From the NCBI GenBank assembly GCA_002633025.1, contig NMRB01000022.1, positions 935,553 to 999,552 on the forward strand: a DNA stretch of 64,000 nt. The letters are read 5' to 3'. Each line of letters begins with the position of its first letter. The stretch's first letter is position 1. Below, in pieces: positions 35,101-44,575 of the stretch. Under the pieces are notes generated by a model. The model saw nothing but the letters and a program-made list of their open reading frames with translations. It did not search any database and was not told the origin of the DNA. Both the position numbers and the translations under genes were made by a program. Origin of the DNA: Notospermus geniculatus. Taxonomy: Eukaryota; Nemertea; Pilidiophora; Heteronemertea; Lineidae.

Positions 35101-37855
35101 ATGATCCAATATCTCTGACGGTTGCAATGCACAATGCAACAAACATTAGAAACTAAATACTTCTCACCAGCATCAGGCCCTAACAGTTTTCTCAATTTTC
35201 CTCGATCACTGCCAGATGTTTTCCTTTCTCTTCCTTTCACGCCACACTCATGACCCGGACTCAGCTGGTCGAGGTCACTGCCCTTACTATGGCCACTAGA
35301 ACTCGAATTACTGTCAGTACGCTTGTGGGTTTGACCATGAGGCGGGCTGACCCTTCTGACTGTACGACTCAAAGCGTGTCGCAAGGGTGACAAATCAAAC
35401 GGCCTGTCAATCCGGTCTCCGTTAGACGCCGGGGTGGAAATGATTTCAATATCTGAAGATGTCGTTGTGTCAATTTCATCACCAGACGTATGCCCACTGT
35501 CGATTTTCACCAAATCTGACGACCGATCGCTACTTGTGGAATGTGATTCACCATCCTCATGCTTAGTTTCCGGTTCCACCATTGCTTCTTCCAGCATACA
35601 CTTGACAAATGACCCCGATGACACACTAGACGCCATAGAAATCGTGCTCTCCTCCATTTTTCCTTCCACTGTGGTCTTGGCATCCTCCTGATCACACGAT
35701 TCCTCGGAATCTTCACATTCTCCATCCTTCAATGTCTCTGTCGAAACGTCTGTCTCTGTGTCTCGACTCGTGTTCATATCCTGGGAAAGTTTCCCCGAGG
35801 ACGATGTGGTGCTATCACTGCTGTTCACCAACTCCTTTGAAAACAACTTCTCTTCTGGTGTTGAACTACCTTCAATATCACAGCTAATCGCATCATTTTC
35901 CTTCGCATTTTGTTCATCATCAGGCAACGTTTCTTCAATTGTCTGGGTATCTGGAGGAAACTCCACATTTTCAACATTGGTATCACAGCTGGCCAACTCT
36001 GCATTATCGGCAAGTTTGGGACTTTCTGAAGGAGGTACATCTACACACTCATCTTCAGCTGTCTCACCCGACTCAACCAATTTGGCACCAGAATCTACAA
36101 GGATGTGCGTATCTGTCTCTTCTTTCGGCTCACCTGCTGCATTTGTTTCAACAGTCTCTTCACTTAATGATGTCACCTCCCTTAAATCAGTGTCTACAGC
36201 ACCTCCACTGTCCGTTACATCCTCGTTAAGATTATACGTACTGACCAGCATATCAGCTGGGACTTCCAGATCAGCATCTTCCCACAGCCCAGTGGCCTCC
36301 ATCTGATTTGGCACACCGAAATCAGGTTTAAGTACGACCTGACTTTCATTCATGTCTTCTTTTGCAATCACATTTGGACCCATCAGTTCTGTTGACTGTG
36401 TCGTCTCATCTTCCTGTGTGTTTGCTTCACTTATTCCAAAAGATTCACCAACTTGAATAACTAAAGGTTGTTGCAGACGTTCAGGTACATTTTCAATGAT
36501 ATGTCTGTTGCTATCACATTTCTGTTCATCACTGCCATCATTTGGTACCTCCGTATCCAAATCTAAGGTCTCTTTTGGCATTGGATCCTGAACTATTTGT
36601 GAAACAGATTCTTTCGAACTGTTTTTATTTAGAGAGGAATCCTCTGGCAAACTCTCAGGCACTCCACTTGAAACAGGCTGACCAATTTTTGAATCTGAAA
36701 TCAATTCCGGATCCTGTTCTGAAATCTTCTCTGAAAGTGAAACATTTGACGGAAGATCAAAAGGATGCGAGTCGACCTGGTCAGTTGATGGAAAAACGTC
36801 ACAAATTTCTTCCCCAACTACAGATTTAGAGGATGAATTCAAAACCTCTGCTTCAATTCCATGTTCCTTTTCTAACTCAACCGGCATCTTCCCAGAATCA
36901 TGTGAATCGACCCATTTCTGCACGTCCATATCCTTCTCAGAGCCTGATCTAGTCAAGGAGGATCTAGAACTTCTCTTTGACCTCTCCTTCTGGGAACTTT
37001 TCTTTGACTCTGCATCTTTTTTATCACTTTTCTTCACTTCTGTGTCCTTCTTTGTTTCAGCCTCCTTTGATTCACCAGACACTGGCTCTGATCCAAACGA
37101 GAATGACGAAAAACTCCAAGTACCCCAGCCACCAGCACTCATGCCTGATGCACTCATTGCCCATGAAGATTCATCATCTTTCGCGCTCTTTTTTCCAGAT
37201 GACTTCAGATCCTCCTTCTTTCTGTTTTCTGATGCAGCAGACTTGTTTTTTTCCTCACCCACCTGGGTATCACTTGTACTGCTCAAGGGCTCAGTATCAG
37301 TATCAGCACGTGACCCAGTACCAAGGTAAGCACTCCAGAAGTCATCACCTGTACCAGATTTCTTCATGGTTGATCCCGATTTTTTGCCAGAAGCCGATGC
37401 CCCTAAAATTAAAAAGGGTTGTTAAGGGTATTATGACGAACCAATATCTTTGTCACAAACTCCAATATTCTGAACAGAAGACATGACATGACGTACTGGC
37501 GATAGAGATATTTGGAGGTAGAGATATTTTGGAGGTAGAGGTATTTTCCCGATTGATAAACCTGTATTTGGCAAAAGGCAACTTCAAAATACCTTTCCAG
37601 TTGAAAAAGACTACCGGTACTTCATGTAAGCATGATGACCTATTCTATTACAAGCAATTCCATCATCAGATGAACTTGGTGCATTGTGTATTAAATCAAG
37701 TGCAGAAGGAATCACTTCTCTTCACCTTTGCTGGAGGAACCTTTTGCTCCCAGTTCATCATCTTTAATGTCCAGTACATTGTCTATTCTTTTCTGTGCCG
37801 ACTTCAGGGCACTGGATGCAAGGCTTGTAAACTGACTTGTATCCCACCAACTCAT
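23183..37855 (-). CDS. TMF1: TATA element modulatory factor 1 (TMF/ARA160), Golgi coiled-coil protein
   Basis: Twenty exons (37855-37726, 37402-35168, 34802-34744, 34233-34201, 31023-30920, 30372-30255, 30050-29995, 28460-28396, 28158-28062, 27660-27513, 27244-27180, 26954-26705, 26235-26181, 25912-25811, 25423-25231, 25067-24905, 24705-24595, 24267-23989, 23618-23508, 23209-23183) join in phase to 1466 codons plus TAA. TMF1 is a golgin that binds Rab6 and tethers vesicles at the Golgi; it was first named as a DNA-binding and androgen-receptor coactivator protein. The conserved start MSWWDTSQFTSLASSALKSA is on exon 1. Exon 2 (745 codons) has a DDFWSAY motif, then an acidic Ser/Glu-rich disordered stretch much longer than in vertebrates. 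From about residue 810 heptads run almost to the end. The TMF_DNA_bd-like block (EEKDGQIEELLMEGEKLSKQ) is near 915-965, RPLLRQIENLQ near 1140, and the C-terminal TMF_TATA_bd-like block, with RYDALLQMYGEKEEEV, spans about 1345-1466. Exons of 33 and 27 bases are supported by phase and family match. Confidence 0.95.
23271..23440. mobile_element. MITE in TMF1 intron 19
   Basis: The left end AGGGACACACACCGCATGAG and the right end CTCACGCGGACTGTGCCCCT are imperfect inverses over about 30 bp, and share GAGCTACTGC exactly. Length is about 170 bp. Confidence 0.65.
24397..24553 (+). repeat. tRNA-derived SINE-like element
   Basis: A polymerase III A-box-like GTGGTGTAGCGG (about 24407) and a good B box GGGTTCGAATC (24451-24461) sit in a tRNA-sized head, followed by a non-tRNA tail to about 24553. 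The cloverleaf does not close convincingly, so it is read as a SINE or tRNA relic, not a functional tRNA. It is in the TMF1 intron between exons 24705-24595 and 24267-23989. Confidence 0.6.
26378..26592. repeat. CRE-rich dispersed repeat, copy B (inverted relative to copy A)
   Basis: It runs from GTGACGTCATCACGTCATG to GACATCACAATGAGCCA and matches 13715-13945 on the opposite strand, sharing GTCGACTCA, CATGGTGGACCGC and the flanking TGACGTCA words. A short GT run sits in the middle. It lies in a TMF1 intron. Confidence 0.75.
27739..27858 (-). repeat. tRNA-derived SINE-like element, minus strand
   Basis: The minus strand reads TTTGGCCTAGTGGTTAAGGC (A-box-like) and GGCTTCGAATC (B-box-like) about 60 bases later, with GGGGAT and ATCCCC-like ends. 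A serine-type tRNA ancestry is possible, but the anticodon arm is not well formed. Confidence 0.5.
28915..29366. mobile_element. 450-bp element with TAAAGCAGGCCTCA ends
   Basis: The 14-base terminus at 28915 recurs inverted at 29353-29366. Subterminal hairpins ACGGTTCAAAACCGTGCTGA and its inverse sit just inside both ends, and the interior repeats ACGGT and GCGGT words. No coding frame is seen. It lies in a TMF1 intron. Confidence 0.75.
30450..30771. mobile_element. MITE with ~45-bp TIRs
   Basis: ACTTCACCACTTTTGTAGCT followed by CATACAGGCAATTTT at the left is inverted at the right (AAAATTGCCTGTATG onward). The interior repeats a GGTGATGTSTGCTG-like word. It lies in a TMF1 intron between exons 31023-30920 and 30372-30255. 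Confidence 0.75.
31415..31637. mobile_element. hAT-like MITE with CAGGGCCGGATCCAG ends
   Basis: The left end CAGGGCCGGATCCAGG and right end CTGGATCCAGCCCTG are inverse with one change, 223 bp apart. TGATC directly repeats on both flanks; a full 8-bp target duplication is not evident. Confidence 0.65.
32925..33421. repeat. Foldback repeat with ~180-bp arms next to assembly gap
   Basis: Arms 32925-33105 and 33235-33421 are imperfect inverses, sharing CAACGTTGGACGCCGACGG, CTAACTTTGTAACGGTTGGA and CAGATAGAAATATGGT. The right arm ends at the 74-N gap (33425-33498). It lies in the long TMF1 intron between exons 34233-34201 and 31023-30920. Confidence 0.8.
33499..33693. mobile_element. Right end of a Tc1/mariner-like element, left end lost in gap
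   Basis: It ends ACCGGGGTTCCACTGTA, the inverse of the TACAGTGGAACCCC-type end common in Tc1/mariner derivatives, with repeated GGGGTGGTCGCGTTA words inside. The left end falls in the N run. Confidence 0.55.
34832..34912. repeat. CRE-rich dispersed repeat, partial copy C
   Basis: CATGACGTCATCAC, GCCATCTTGA, GTCAAATTGACGTCAA and ACGTCGTCGAC occur in the same order as on the inverse strand of copy A (13715-13945). Only one end of the repeat is present. It lies in the TMF1 intron just upstream (minus strand) of exon 34802-34744. Confidence 0.65.
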
Positions 37856-38524
37856 CTTGGCTTCCTTGTTGAGTGGGGTTCAATTCAAATTCAAGGTGGG
37901 GCCTAGTTGAACTTGGGATGGATGCGAGTTGGCTTAGTTGCTACAGAAAAATATAAAGAGAAATGTTATGTCATGACAGCCTAACACTGAGGTTGTGATC
38001 AGATATAGGCCTAGGACAGGAGATACATTCATCATTCAGATTCATACATTCATCATGAATGATGTGTTGTTGTCTAAAGGCCTAGGCCTACCGATGCGGT
38101 AGGCCCTAGGCCTAGGCTACATGTAGCGTAGTGAATGCATTGCATGGACTAGTGTGTCACAGGTTCTTTGTGGTTAGTGGGGGGACCTATGCCCCCCCCC
38201 CCCCCACTAACCACAGGAACCTGTGGCCAGTATGGGTATGTTTACTGTCTGCTGGTCTGTGGACTGTGAGTGTCTGTCACACTGTCACCTGGTTAACATG
38301 GTGAATGCAATGTGTCAATGACAAATAAGCCTATGCCTACAGATCCATGATGTTGGTTGGGGACCACTGCGTGAAGGACGACATCATGTCACGTCGGCGG
38401 CGCCCATGAGGTAACTCTGTTGGCGTGAAATTGCAAACTTTTGAGGCTCAAATGATTGAATTCCATGGTGATTGCGGCCAGGTCCCTAAGTCTACTTTCA
38501 ATTCTTGACTTCTCAATCATAGTA
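37846..38524. repeat. TMF1 5' flank, first copy of a 680-bp direct duplication
   Basis: This segment and 38916-39596 are about 99% identical by eye, differing in a few substitutions and short indels. It starts inside TMF1 exon 1, includes the start codon (37855-37853), and extends through the 5' flank. It contains a C(14) run near 38191 and a dense TAGGCCTA block. A TMF1 promoter should lie here. Confidence 0.9.
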
Positions 38525-38525
38525 C

Positions 38526-38915
38526 CGGTAATGGGTCCCACTAATTTGCGTTCAACTGCGACCAATTGCGTCCAACACTATAAAAAAGTAATTTTAAAGA
38601 ATAAAGTGTCCATATCAATATTTATGAGTGTAGGCAGGAGTCAATCAAACATTCCTGATATGAATTTGGAACGTTTTCAATTGTTTATTTACATGATTTA
38701 TAACGTTTTCAATTGTTTATTTACATGATTTATTGAGTTTATTTTCGCGTCCAGAAGCCGGCGGCCATTTTGTTGTTATCGTTGTCTGGGGTAGACTCTG
38801 TCAAAATGGCCGCCATTGCCTGAAGTCACAATCGCGGAAGGCTGGCCTCGGGAGTTTTTTGACCCGTCAAATGTCATATAATTCACCTTTTTGTGATTAA
38901 TTCTGATGAGATAAT
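38526..38915. mobile_element. 5' part of a transposon, cut off at the duplication junction
   Basis: It matches the left four-fifths of the element at 41839-42333: ACTAATTTGCGTTCAACTGC, GGCAGGAGTCAATCAAA, GCCGGCGGCCATTTTGTTGT and TTAATTCTGATGAGATAAT. It stops abruptly at GATGAGATAAT, where the second TMF1 5' copy begins. A 31-bp stretch (AACGTTTTCAATTGTTTA onward) is duplicated in tandem at 38671 and 38702. Confidence 0.85.
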
Positions 38916-39596
38916 ACCAACTCATCTTGGCTTCCTTGTTGAGTGGGGTTCAATTCAAATTCAAGGTGGGGCCTAGTTGAACTTGGGATGGATGCGAGTT
39001 GGCTTAGTTGCTACAGAAAAATATAAAGAGAAATGTTATGTCATGACAGCCTAACACTGAGGTTGTGATCAGATATAGGCCTAGGACAGGAGATACATTC
39101 ATCATTCAGATTCATACATTCATCATGAATGATGTGTTGTTGTCTAAAGGCCTAGGCCTACCGATGCGGTAGGCCCTAGGCCTAGGCTACATGTAGCGTA
39201 GTGAATGCATTGCATGGACTAGTGTGTCACAGGTTCTTTGTGGTTAGTGGGGGGACCTATGCCCCCCCCCCCCCCACTAACCACAGGAACCTGTGGCCAG
39301 TATGGGTACGTTTACTGTCTGCTGGTCTGTGGACTGTGAGTGTCTGTCACACTGTCACCTGGTTAACATGGTGAATGCAATGTGTCAATGACAAATAAGC
39401 CTATTATGCCTACAGATCCATGACGTTGGTTGGGGACCACTGCGTGAAGACGACATCATGTCACGTCGGCGGCGCCCATGAGGTAACTCTGTTGGCGTGA
39501 AATTGCAAACTTTTGAGGCTCAAATGATTGAATTCCATGGTGATTGCGGCCAGGTCCCTAAGTCTACTTTCAATTCTTGACTTCTCAATCATAGTA
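38916..39596. repeat. TMF1 5' flank, second copy
   Basis: This is a near-identical copy of 37846-38524. It carries only the first three codons of TMF1 (ATG AGT TGG on the minus strand) before the junction, so it cannot encode the protein but could initiate transcription. At its far end the sequence continues AATAGTTGAAATG, whereas the first copy runs into the transposon at the same point. Confidence 0.9.
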
Positions 39597-39833
39597 ATAG
39601 TTGAAATGTTTCAAACACATAGATAAGTGCGAAGCAGTCGGCCTTCAAACTGGGCACACATTTTTCCCAATTTGTAAACATGGTCCCCAACTAAAATCAC
39701 AGATCTGTAGGCCAAGCCTAGGCATGGTGTGTTGGTGGTTTTTTTTGATACACACCATAAGTATATTTAGAGAAGGTGAGGACACTTGCTCTCCCAAGAT
39801 GACAGGTCCAATTTTTCCCGATTTCACTGTGAT

Positions 39834-40295
39834 TTAAGTCATGTCAGCCAGAAGAAACACATCGAATGTATCCTTCGTGAATTAAACTTTGCATCTGTGA
39901 TATTCCTTTCAATGTTATTCCCCGATTATGAGCAGAAAACGGCTTGAAATGACGAAACTTCAAAACTTTAAGTTGAAAGGGAGATCGCCATGTTTAACCT
40001 CGCCTGCAGGAACATGTAATGCTCAATTGCGCACCTGGCGGCGCCCTTCGAAGTCATGGGAGCCAGGTTGGAATGACTCTGCCTCGCTCCCATGATCTTC
40101 CTGACTTCGAAGGGCGCCGCCAGGTGCGTAATTGCGCATTATGTCCTGCAGGCGAAGTTAAACATGGCGGTCTCCCTCTCAAACTTAAAGTTTTGAAGTT
40201 TCGTCATTTCAACATTAAAAGGAATATCACAGATGCAAGTTTAATTGTAGGATACATTCGATGACGATGTGTTTTTTCTGGCTGACATGACTTAA
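39834..40295. mobile_element. 460-bp foldback element flanked by TTAA
   Basis: Almost the whole element is one imperfect palindrome: TTAAGTCATGTCAGCCAG at the left, inverted at 40278-40295, with arms of about 220 bp meeting near 40070. Arms share CACCTGGCGGCGCCCTTCG and CGAAACTTCAAAACTTTAAG. TTAA borders suggest a piggyBac-type target. Confidence 0.85.
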
Positions 40296-40543
40296 AGGAG
40301 CTGGACGTCCAAGTTGTAAACACTCACTCACTCACTGGTTCTCTATCCACACGATGCCTGCGGTGCTGCCACCTATTGTCGTTGATATGTACTGACGTGA
40401 ATATCGTGAGTGAGTTGCATCGGACCGGGAACCAGTCTAACGATCACGGGTGCTGCCACCTGCACGAAGGAATAAAACTAGTTTGCCGACCATGTTTGTA
40501 AACAAACCAGCTTGTTTACAACTTCGGCGTCTAACTCCTTTAA
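40292..40543. mobile_element. TTAA-flanked MITE family P, copy 1
   Basis: TTAA, then AAGGAGCTGGACGTCCAAGT; the right end carries the inverse (diverged to ACTTCGGCGTCTAACTCCTT) and TTAA. It shares its left TTAA with the preceding foldback. A second copy is at 44335-44575. The interior contains an ACCGGGAACCAGTCTAACG word. Confidence 0.85.
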
Positions 40544-40837
40544 CAATGAAATCGGGAGTTTAAATATCGGACCTGTCATGGCTCAAGTTGGGTAGGCCTA
40601 TAGCGGACAAAGTCGTGGGAAGTGCACTGAGTGTGTGCATGAATGTACACGGAATAAGCGGCAATATGTATGGAAGATGTGTCACTTCCCACACGGAGAG
40701 TAGGGGGTTAAATTTCTAATACACTATATATAATACAGGAGCTGTCATGGCGGATCCCGGATTCCCGGTTTTGACCCTGTTATGTACCGGTTCTTTGAAC
40801 CAATATCCTATCGAAATAAAAGATGCTTTTACCAAAA

Positions 40838-41577
40838 ATAGTGCCAATGGCACTGTGCCCGCTTGGCTTGAAGCATGGTGGTGGGAATCATCATCATCCC
40901 CCTAGTGGCAAAGTGAAGAATCGAATTTTGCCAAAAATTCGTCTTTGAGTTGTTACAGCCTAGAGGTAGATATGTGCAAAGTTTCAAAGCAATAGCTCAG
41001 ACCATTACAAAAATTGCCAACTTCGTAATTTCAGATGAACTTTGACCTCTGCTGACCTTGAAAAGACTCGGGTATTATCTTATGTATTCTCATTAGATAT
41101 ACCCATGATAAAAATTTGACAAAAATTCATCTCTTGGTTATGGAGAAATAGCACTTTCAGTGATTTTGGTTTTGGCCCCCTAGTGGCAAAGTCAAGAATC
41201 AGATTTCACCGAAAGTTTGTCTGTAAGTTGCTATAACCTGGAGGAACATGTGTACAAACTTGCAACACGATAATTCAAACCATTATCAAAATATAGCCCT
41301 TTGAAATTTTTCACAAAACGCCCCCTGGAGGCCAAAATAGGAATCCAATCGTGCTCAAAATCGAACTCGACCTAGATCTTAGGCCCATATATAGACCCAC
41401 CAAAGACCAAAAAGATTCGTCAAAAAATAAAGGCGCTAGAGCGCTAACAAACCAAAAGTTTACGGACGTATCGCCGTACGTACCGCTGTACGTCCTAACG
41501 CACGACAGACCACCACTCAATGACCCCAACCACAGCATAAGCCCTGCTGGGCCTTGCGGCCAAGCGGGCTAAAAATG
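40838..41577 (+). repeat. Dispersed repeat family R1, copy inverted relative to 4047-4785
   Basis: It runs from AAAATAGTGCCAATGGCAC to GGCCAAGCGGGCTAAAAATG. The block near 41465-41515 (CG-rich, GTACGTACCGCTGTACG) differs from both other copies, while the flanks stay alike. Confidence 0.8.
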
Positions 41578-41838
41578 CGACTTCATTTTGATCGTTACAT
41601 TCCCTACCATCGAATCGTTGCATCTCCTTGCATCTAAATGTGCGTGAATACGCCAAAATCGGCTTGAAGCGAGTAGAGCTGCGAATCAGCTGAATCTACT
41701 GATGAAACTCGGTAGTTTGGTTCCCGAACTCACCGCTAGGCGCAGAAGTACCTAGTGTGTTAGAAATTTAACCCCCTAGGCCTACTCTCCGTGCTTCCCA
41801 CGACTTTGTCCGCTATACTTGACTTGACCATGTTGACC

Positions 41839-42333
41839 GGATCGCACTAAATTGCGTCCAACTGCGACCAGTTGCGTCCAACGGCATAAAAAAGTAATTT
41901 CTAGCAATAAAAGTGACCATATCAATATTTGTGAGTGTGGGCAGGAGTCAATCAAATGTTCCTGAAATGTACTTCATGTGTTTGGAACATTTCCGATCAC
42001 TCATTTCCATGATTTGTTGATTTTAATTTTGCGTCCAGACGCCGGCGGCCATTTTGTTGTTACTGTCGATTGGGATAGACTCTACCAATATGGCCGCGAC
42101 GGCCTGAGGAATCACAATCGCGGAAGGCCGACTTTGCGAGTTTTTATTCTCGTCAGATGTCATTAATTCAGATTTGTCTGATTAATTCTGATGAGATAAT
42201 GTGGAGAATTACAATTTAAAAATGAAATTTGAACATTTGTATTGATAAAATTAGTGTTTTATAGCGTTGGACGCAACTGGACGCAATTGGTCGCTGCTGG
42301 ACGCAAATTAGTCATGTTAGTGCGACCGTGCCG
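41839..42333. mobile_element. Complete hAT-like non-autonomous element with 8-bp target duplication
   Basis: TGTTGACC occurs directly on both sides (41831-41838 and 42334-42341). The ends hold TCGCACTAA and repeated GCGTCCA and GCGACCA words in inverted arrangement: ATTGCGTCCAACTGCGACCA at the left and the inverse of TTGGTCGCTGCTGGACGCAA at the right. The interior GCCGGCGGCCATTTTGTTGT matches 38526-38915. An 8-bp duplication fits the hAT superfamily. No transposase is present. Confidence 0.85.
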
Positions 42334-43222
42334 TGTTGACCCCCTGTGATCTTGAGCAAGTGTCCTCACCTTCTCTAAATATACTTATGGTGTGTATCAA
42401 AAAAACCACCAACACACCGTAGGCCTATAGATAGGTAGGACGGTGGTCGGTGTCGCACGGACGGACACGGTCCTGATCGTGATCAGGCATGCACTGCAGG
42501 TGGATGCCTCAACAAACAAGTTTAGCCTACTCATTTTTACCTGTTTACTGCCAGTGAGTTTATGCCCACCCGGGCATAGGCCCTAGGCCTATCAAAAGTC
42601 CTCGGCCTAGGCCCTCATATATCCTACCAAGAAAGCAAGAAAAAGTCATGGAATTCGTGTGTGTTTTATTGATTCTTTACGTCAAAGATAGGGAAAATAA
42701 TTTTACAACTCGACAGGCGCCATTTTGAAAAACTGACGTCACTTCCGTGGTTCGACTGAGGCACCCTTGCTTGGCTGAGTCAGGAGTCGCTTAGCTCGAT
42801 TGGCATTTTCATTGGTCAGAATGTAGCAAAAGACTGATCCGCTATCCTCGAGCGGTATCAGGTCGTTTCGTTACACGGTCTTTTCGTTACAAGTTCGTTA
42901 GACTGTTTGGTCGTTTCGTTACACGGGTTTGGTCGTTTCGTTACATGTGTTTGGTCGTCGTTCCACATATGCGGCTGGCGGGCGCGCGTTTTCGTTTGCG
43001 GCCGCTGCGATTCCGCCTGCGATTAGGGTGCGATTCGGCCGTTTCCACCTGCGTTTGCGGACGCGATTTCGCACGTGATTATTAGTAGTTCCTGCTAATT
43101 TTAGACTCCAGGGGCCGGTTGCACAAAAAGTTGAAAGGATAAAAGTCTGTTAATTGACTTTTCCTGTTAAATCATCCTGAGAATATCAGGCGTTCTTACT
43201 GCTCGCTCCCTTCGTCACCGCA

Positions 43223-44155
43223 GTAAGGCCTGTATCCACTACAACGGTTTGCGGTCAGTGCGGTTTGCGGTGCGGGAGCGATTTTCACAGGCATTGGGAC
43301 AATTAACACGCCATGTAGGCCTATTGTTAAACCATCGAATGATATCCAAAACCCTGGGAAAAATCCCGGCGCGGCAAACCGCAGCGGTAACCCGGACGCG
43401 AAATTTTTTTTCCCACATGAGTTCGGGACACCAACCTTATCTCATTTGCATACAGCCAATCAGGGCTGTTGTTGACGTAAACATGGTGGAGCACGTGCGC
43501 AACTTACCCAGATAAATTGCTTCGTTTGATGATAGGTGGCAGTGTTGAATAAATCCGCATGTAGCTTTGGTTTTGAGGAATATCTAACTTTCTTCCTAAA
43601 TACCTGTTATTCCCCATGATCGAATTTAGAATCGGTTCGCCTTGGTATGAAAGCAACTGCAGAACAGTGCAGTTTGATCTGCTGGGGGTCATATATCATG
43701 AATAAAGAGTCGATCTCCTCCTCGCTTCAAAAGTAGGCCTAATCCAAATTTTGACAAAGCGAAATAATTTCTCTCTAATTCGGAGTCCTATTTTCATCAA
43801 GCAGTTTTCAGAGTGTCCTCTTCAGAAAATTTCAGAAGAGAATAATCAAATAGAGTCATATGACTACATATGTATTTCCATTAATTAAAGATTTTATTTC
43901 ATGTACAAAAATAACCAAATAGCAAACAGGTATAACGACACTGCTCCATGATAGTACCGTACCTGAGTCAGGACTCTCCGTTGTGATATTTGTGGTAATC
44001 ATCTGAAGCACAACATTCTAACCACTACACGTGCTCCACCATGTTTATGTCAACAACAGCGCTGATTGGTTGTATGCAAATGAGATAAGGTTGGTGTCCC
44101 GAACTCATGTGGGAAAAAAAATTTCGCAACCCGGACTAGTGGATACAGGCCTTAA
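43223..44155. mobile_element. Long member of family G (GGCCTGTATCCACTA ends)
   Basis: GTAAGGCCTGTATCCACTA at the left and TAGTGGATACAGGCCTTAA at the right are inverse. A second inverted pair inside (about 43390-43500 and 44024-44137) shares CCCACATGAGTTCGGGACACC-type sequence and GCATACAGCCAATCAG. It contains a shorter G unit at its left end. Confidence 0.7.
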
Positions 44156-44338
44156 AGGCCTGTATCCACTACAAGGGTTTGCGGTGCGGTTTGCGGCGCG
44201 GGAGCGATTTTCACAGGCATTGGGATAATTAACACGCCATGTATTGTTAAACCATCGAAAGATTATCCAAAACCCTGTGAAATAATCCCGGCGCGGCAAA
44301 CCGCAGCGGTAACCCGGACTAGTGGATACAGGGCTTAA
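44152..44338. mobile_element. Short member of family G, TTAA-flanked
   Basis: TTAAAGGCCTGTATCCACTA at the left and TAGTGGATACAGGGCTTAA at the right are inverse, 187 bp. The interior (GCGGGAGCGATTTTCACAGG, GGCGCGGCAAACCGCAGCGG) matches the left part of 43223-44155. It shares a TTAA with each neighbour. Confidence 0.8.
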
Positions 44339-44575
44339 AGGAGCTGGACGTCCAAGTTGTAAACACTCACTCACTTGTTTTCTATCCACGCGACGCCTGC
44401 GGTGCTGCCAGCTATTGTCGGTGACACGTGAATATCGTGAGTGAGTTGCATTGGACCGGGCACCAGTCTAACGATCACTGGTGCTGCCACCTTCACGAAG
44501 GAATAAAACTAGTTTGCTGGCCACTGTTTGTAAACAAACCAGTTTGTTTACAACTTGGACGTCCAGCTCCTTTAA
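44335..44575. mobile_element. TTAA-flanked MITE family P, copy 2
   Basis: This copy has near-perfect ends: TTAAAGGAGCTGGACGTCC and inverse GGACGTCCAGCTCCTTTAA, then TTGTAAACA inside both. Length is 241 bp. It matches 40292-40543 along its length. TTAA targets fit piggyBac-type mobilisation. Confidence 0.9.

Noticed and set aside
35434-37486. Long plus-strand open frames
   Set aside because: They are antisense to TMF1 exon 2, whose Ser/Glu-rich codons leave few stops on the other strand.
41311-41572. Frames conserved between R1 copies at 4048-4309 and 41311-41572
   Set aside because: Both strands are open in both copies, which follows from high copy identity. No codon-biased change or known domain supports coding.
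42860-42960. CRISPR-like array of GTTTGGTCGTTTCGTTACA units
   Set aside because: Units are directly tandem without unique spacers, occur in a eukaryotic transposon terminus and are mirrored at the other end.
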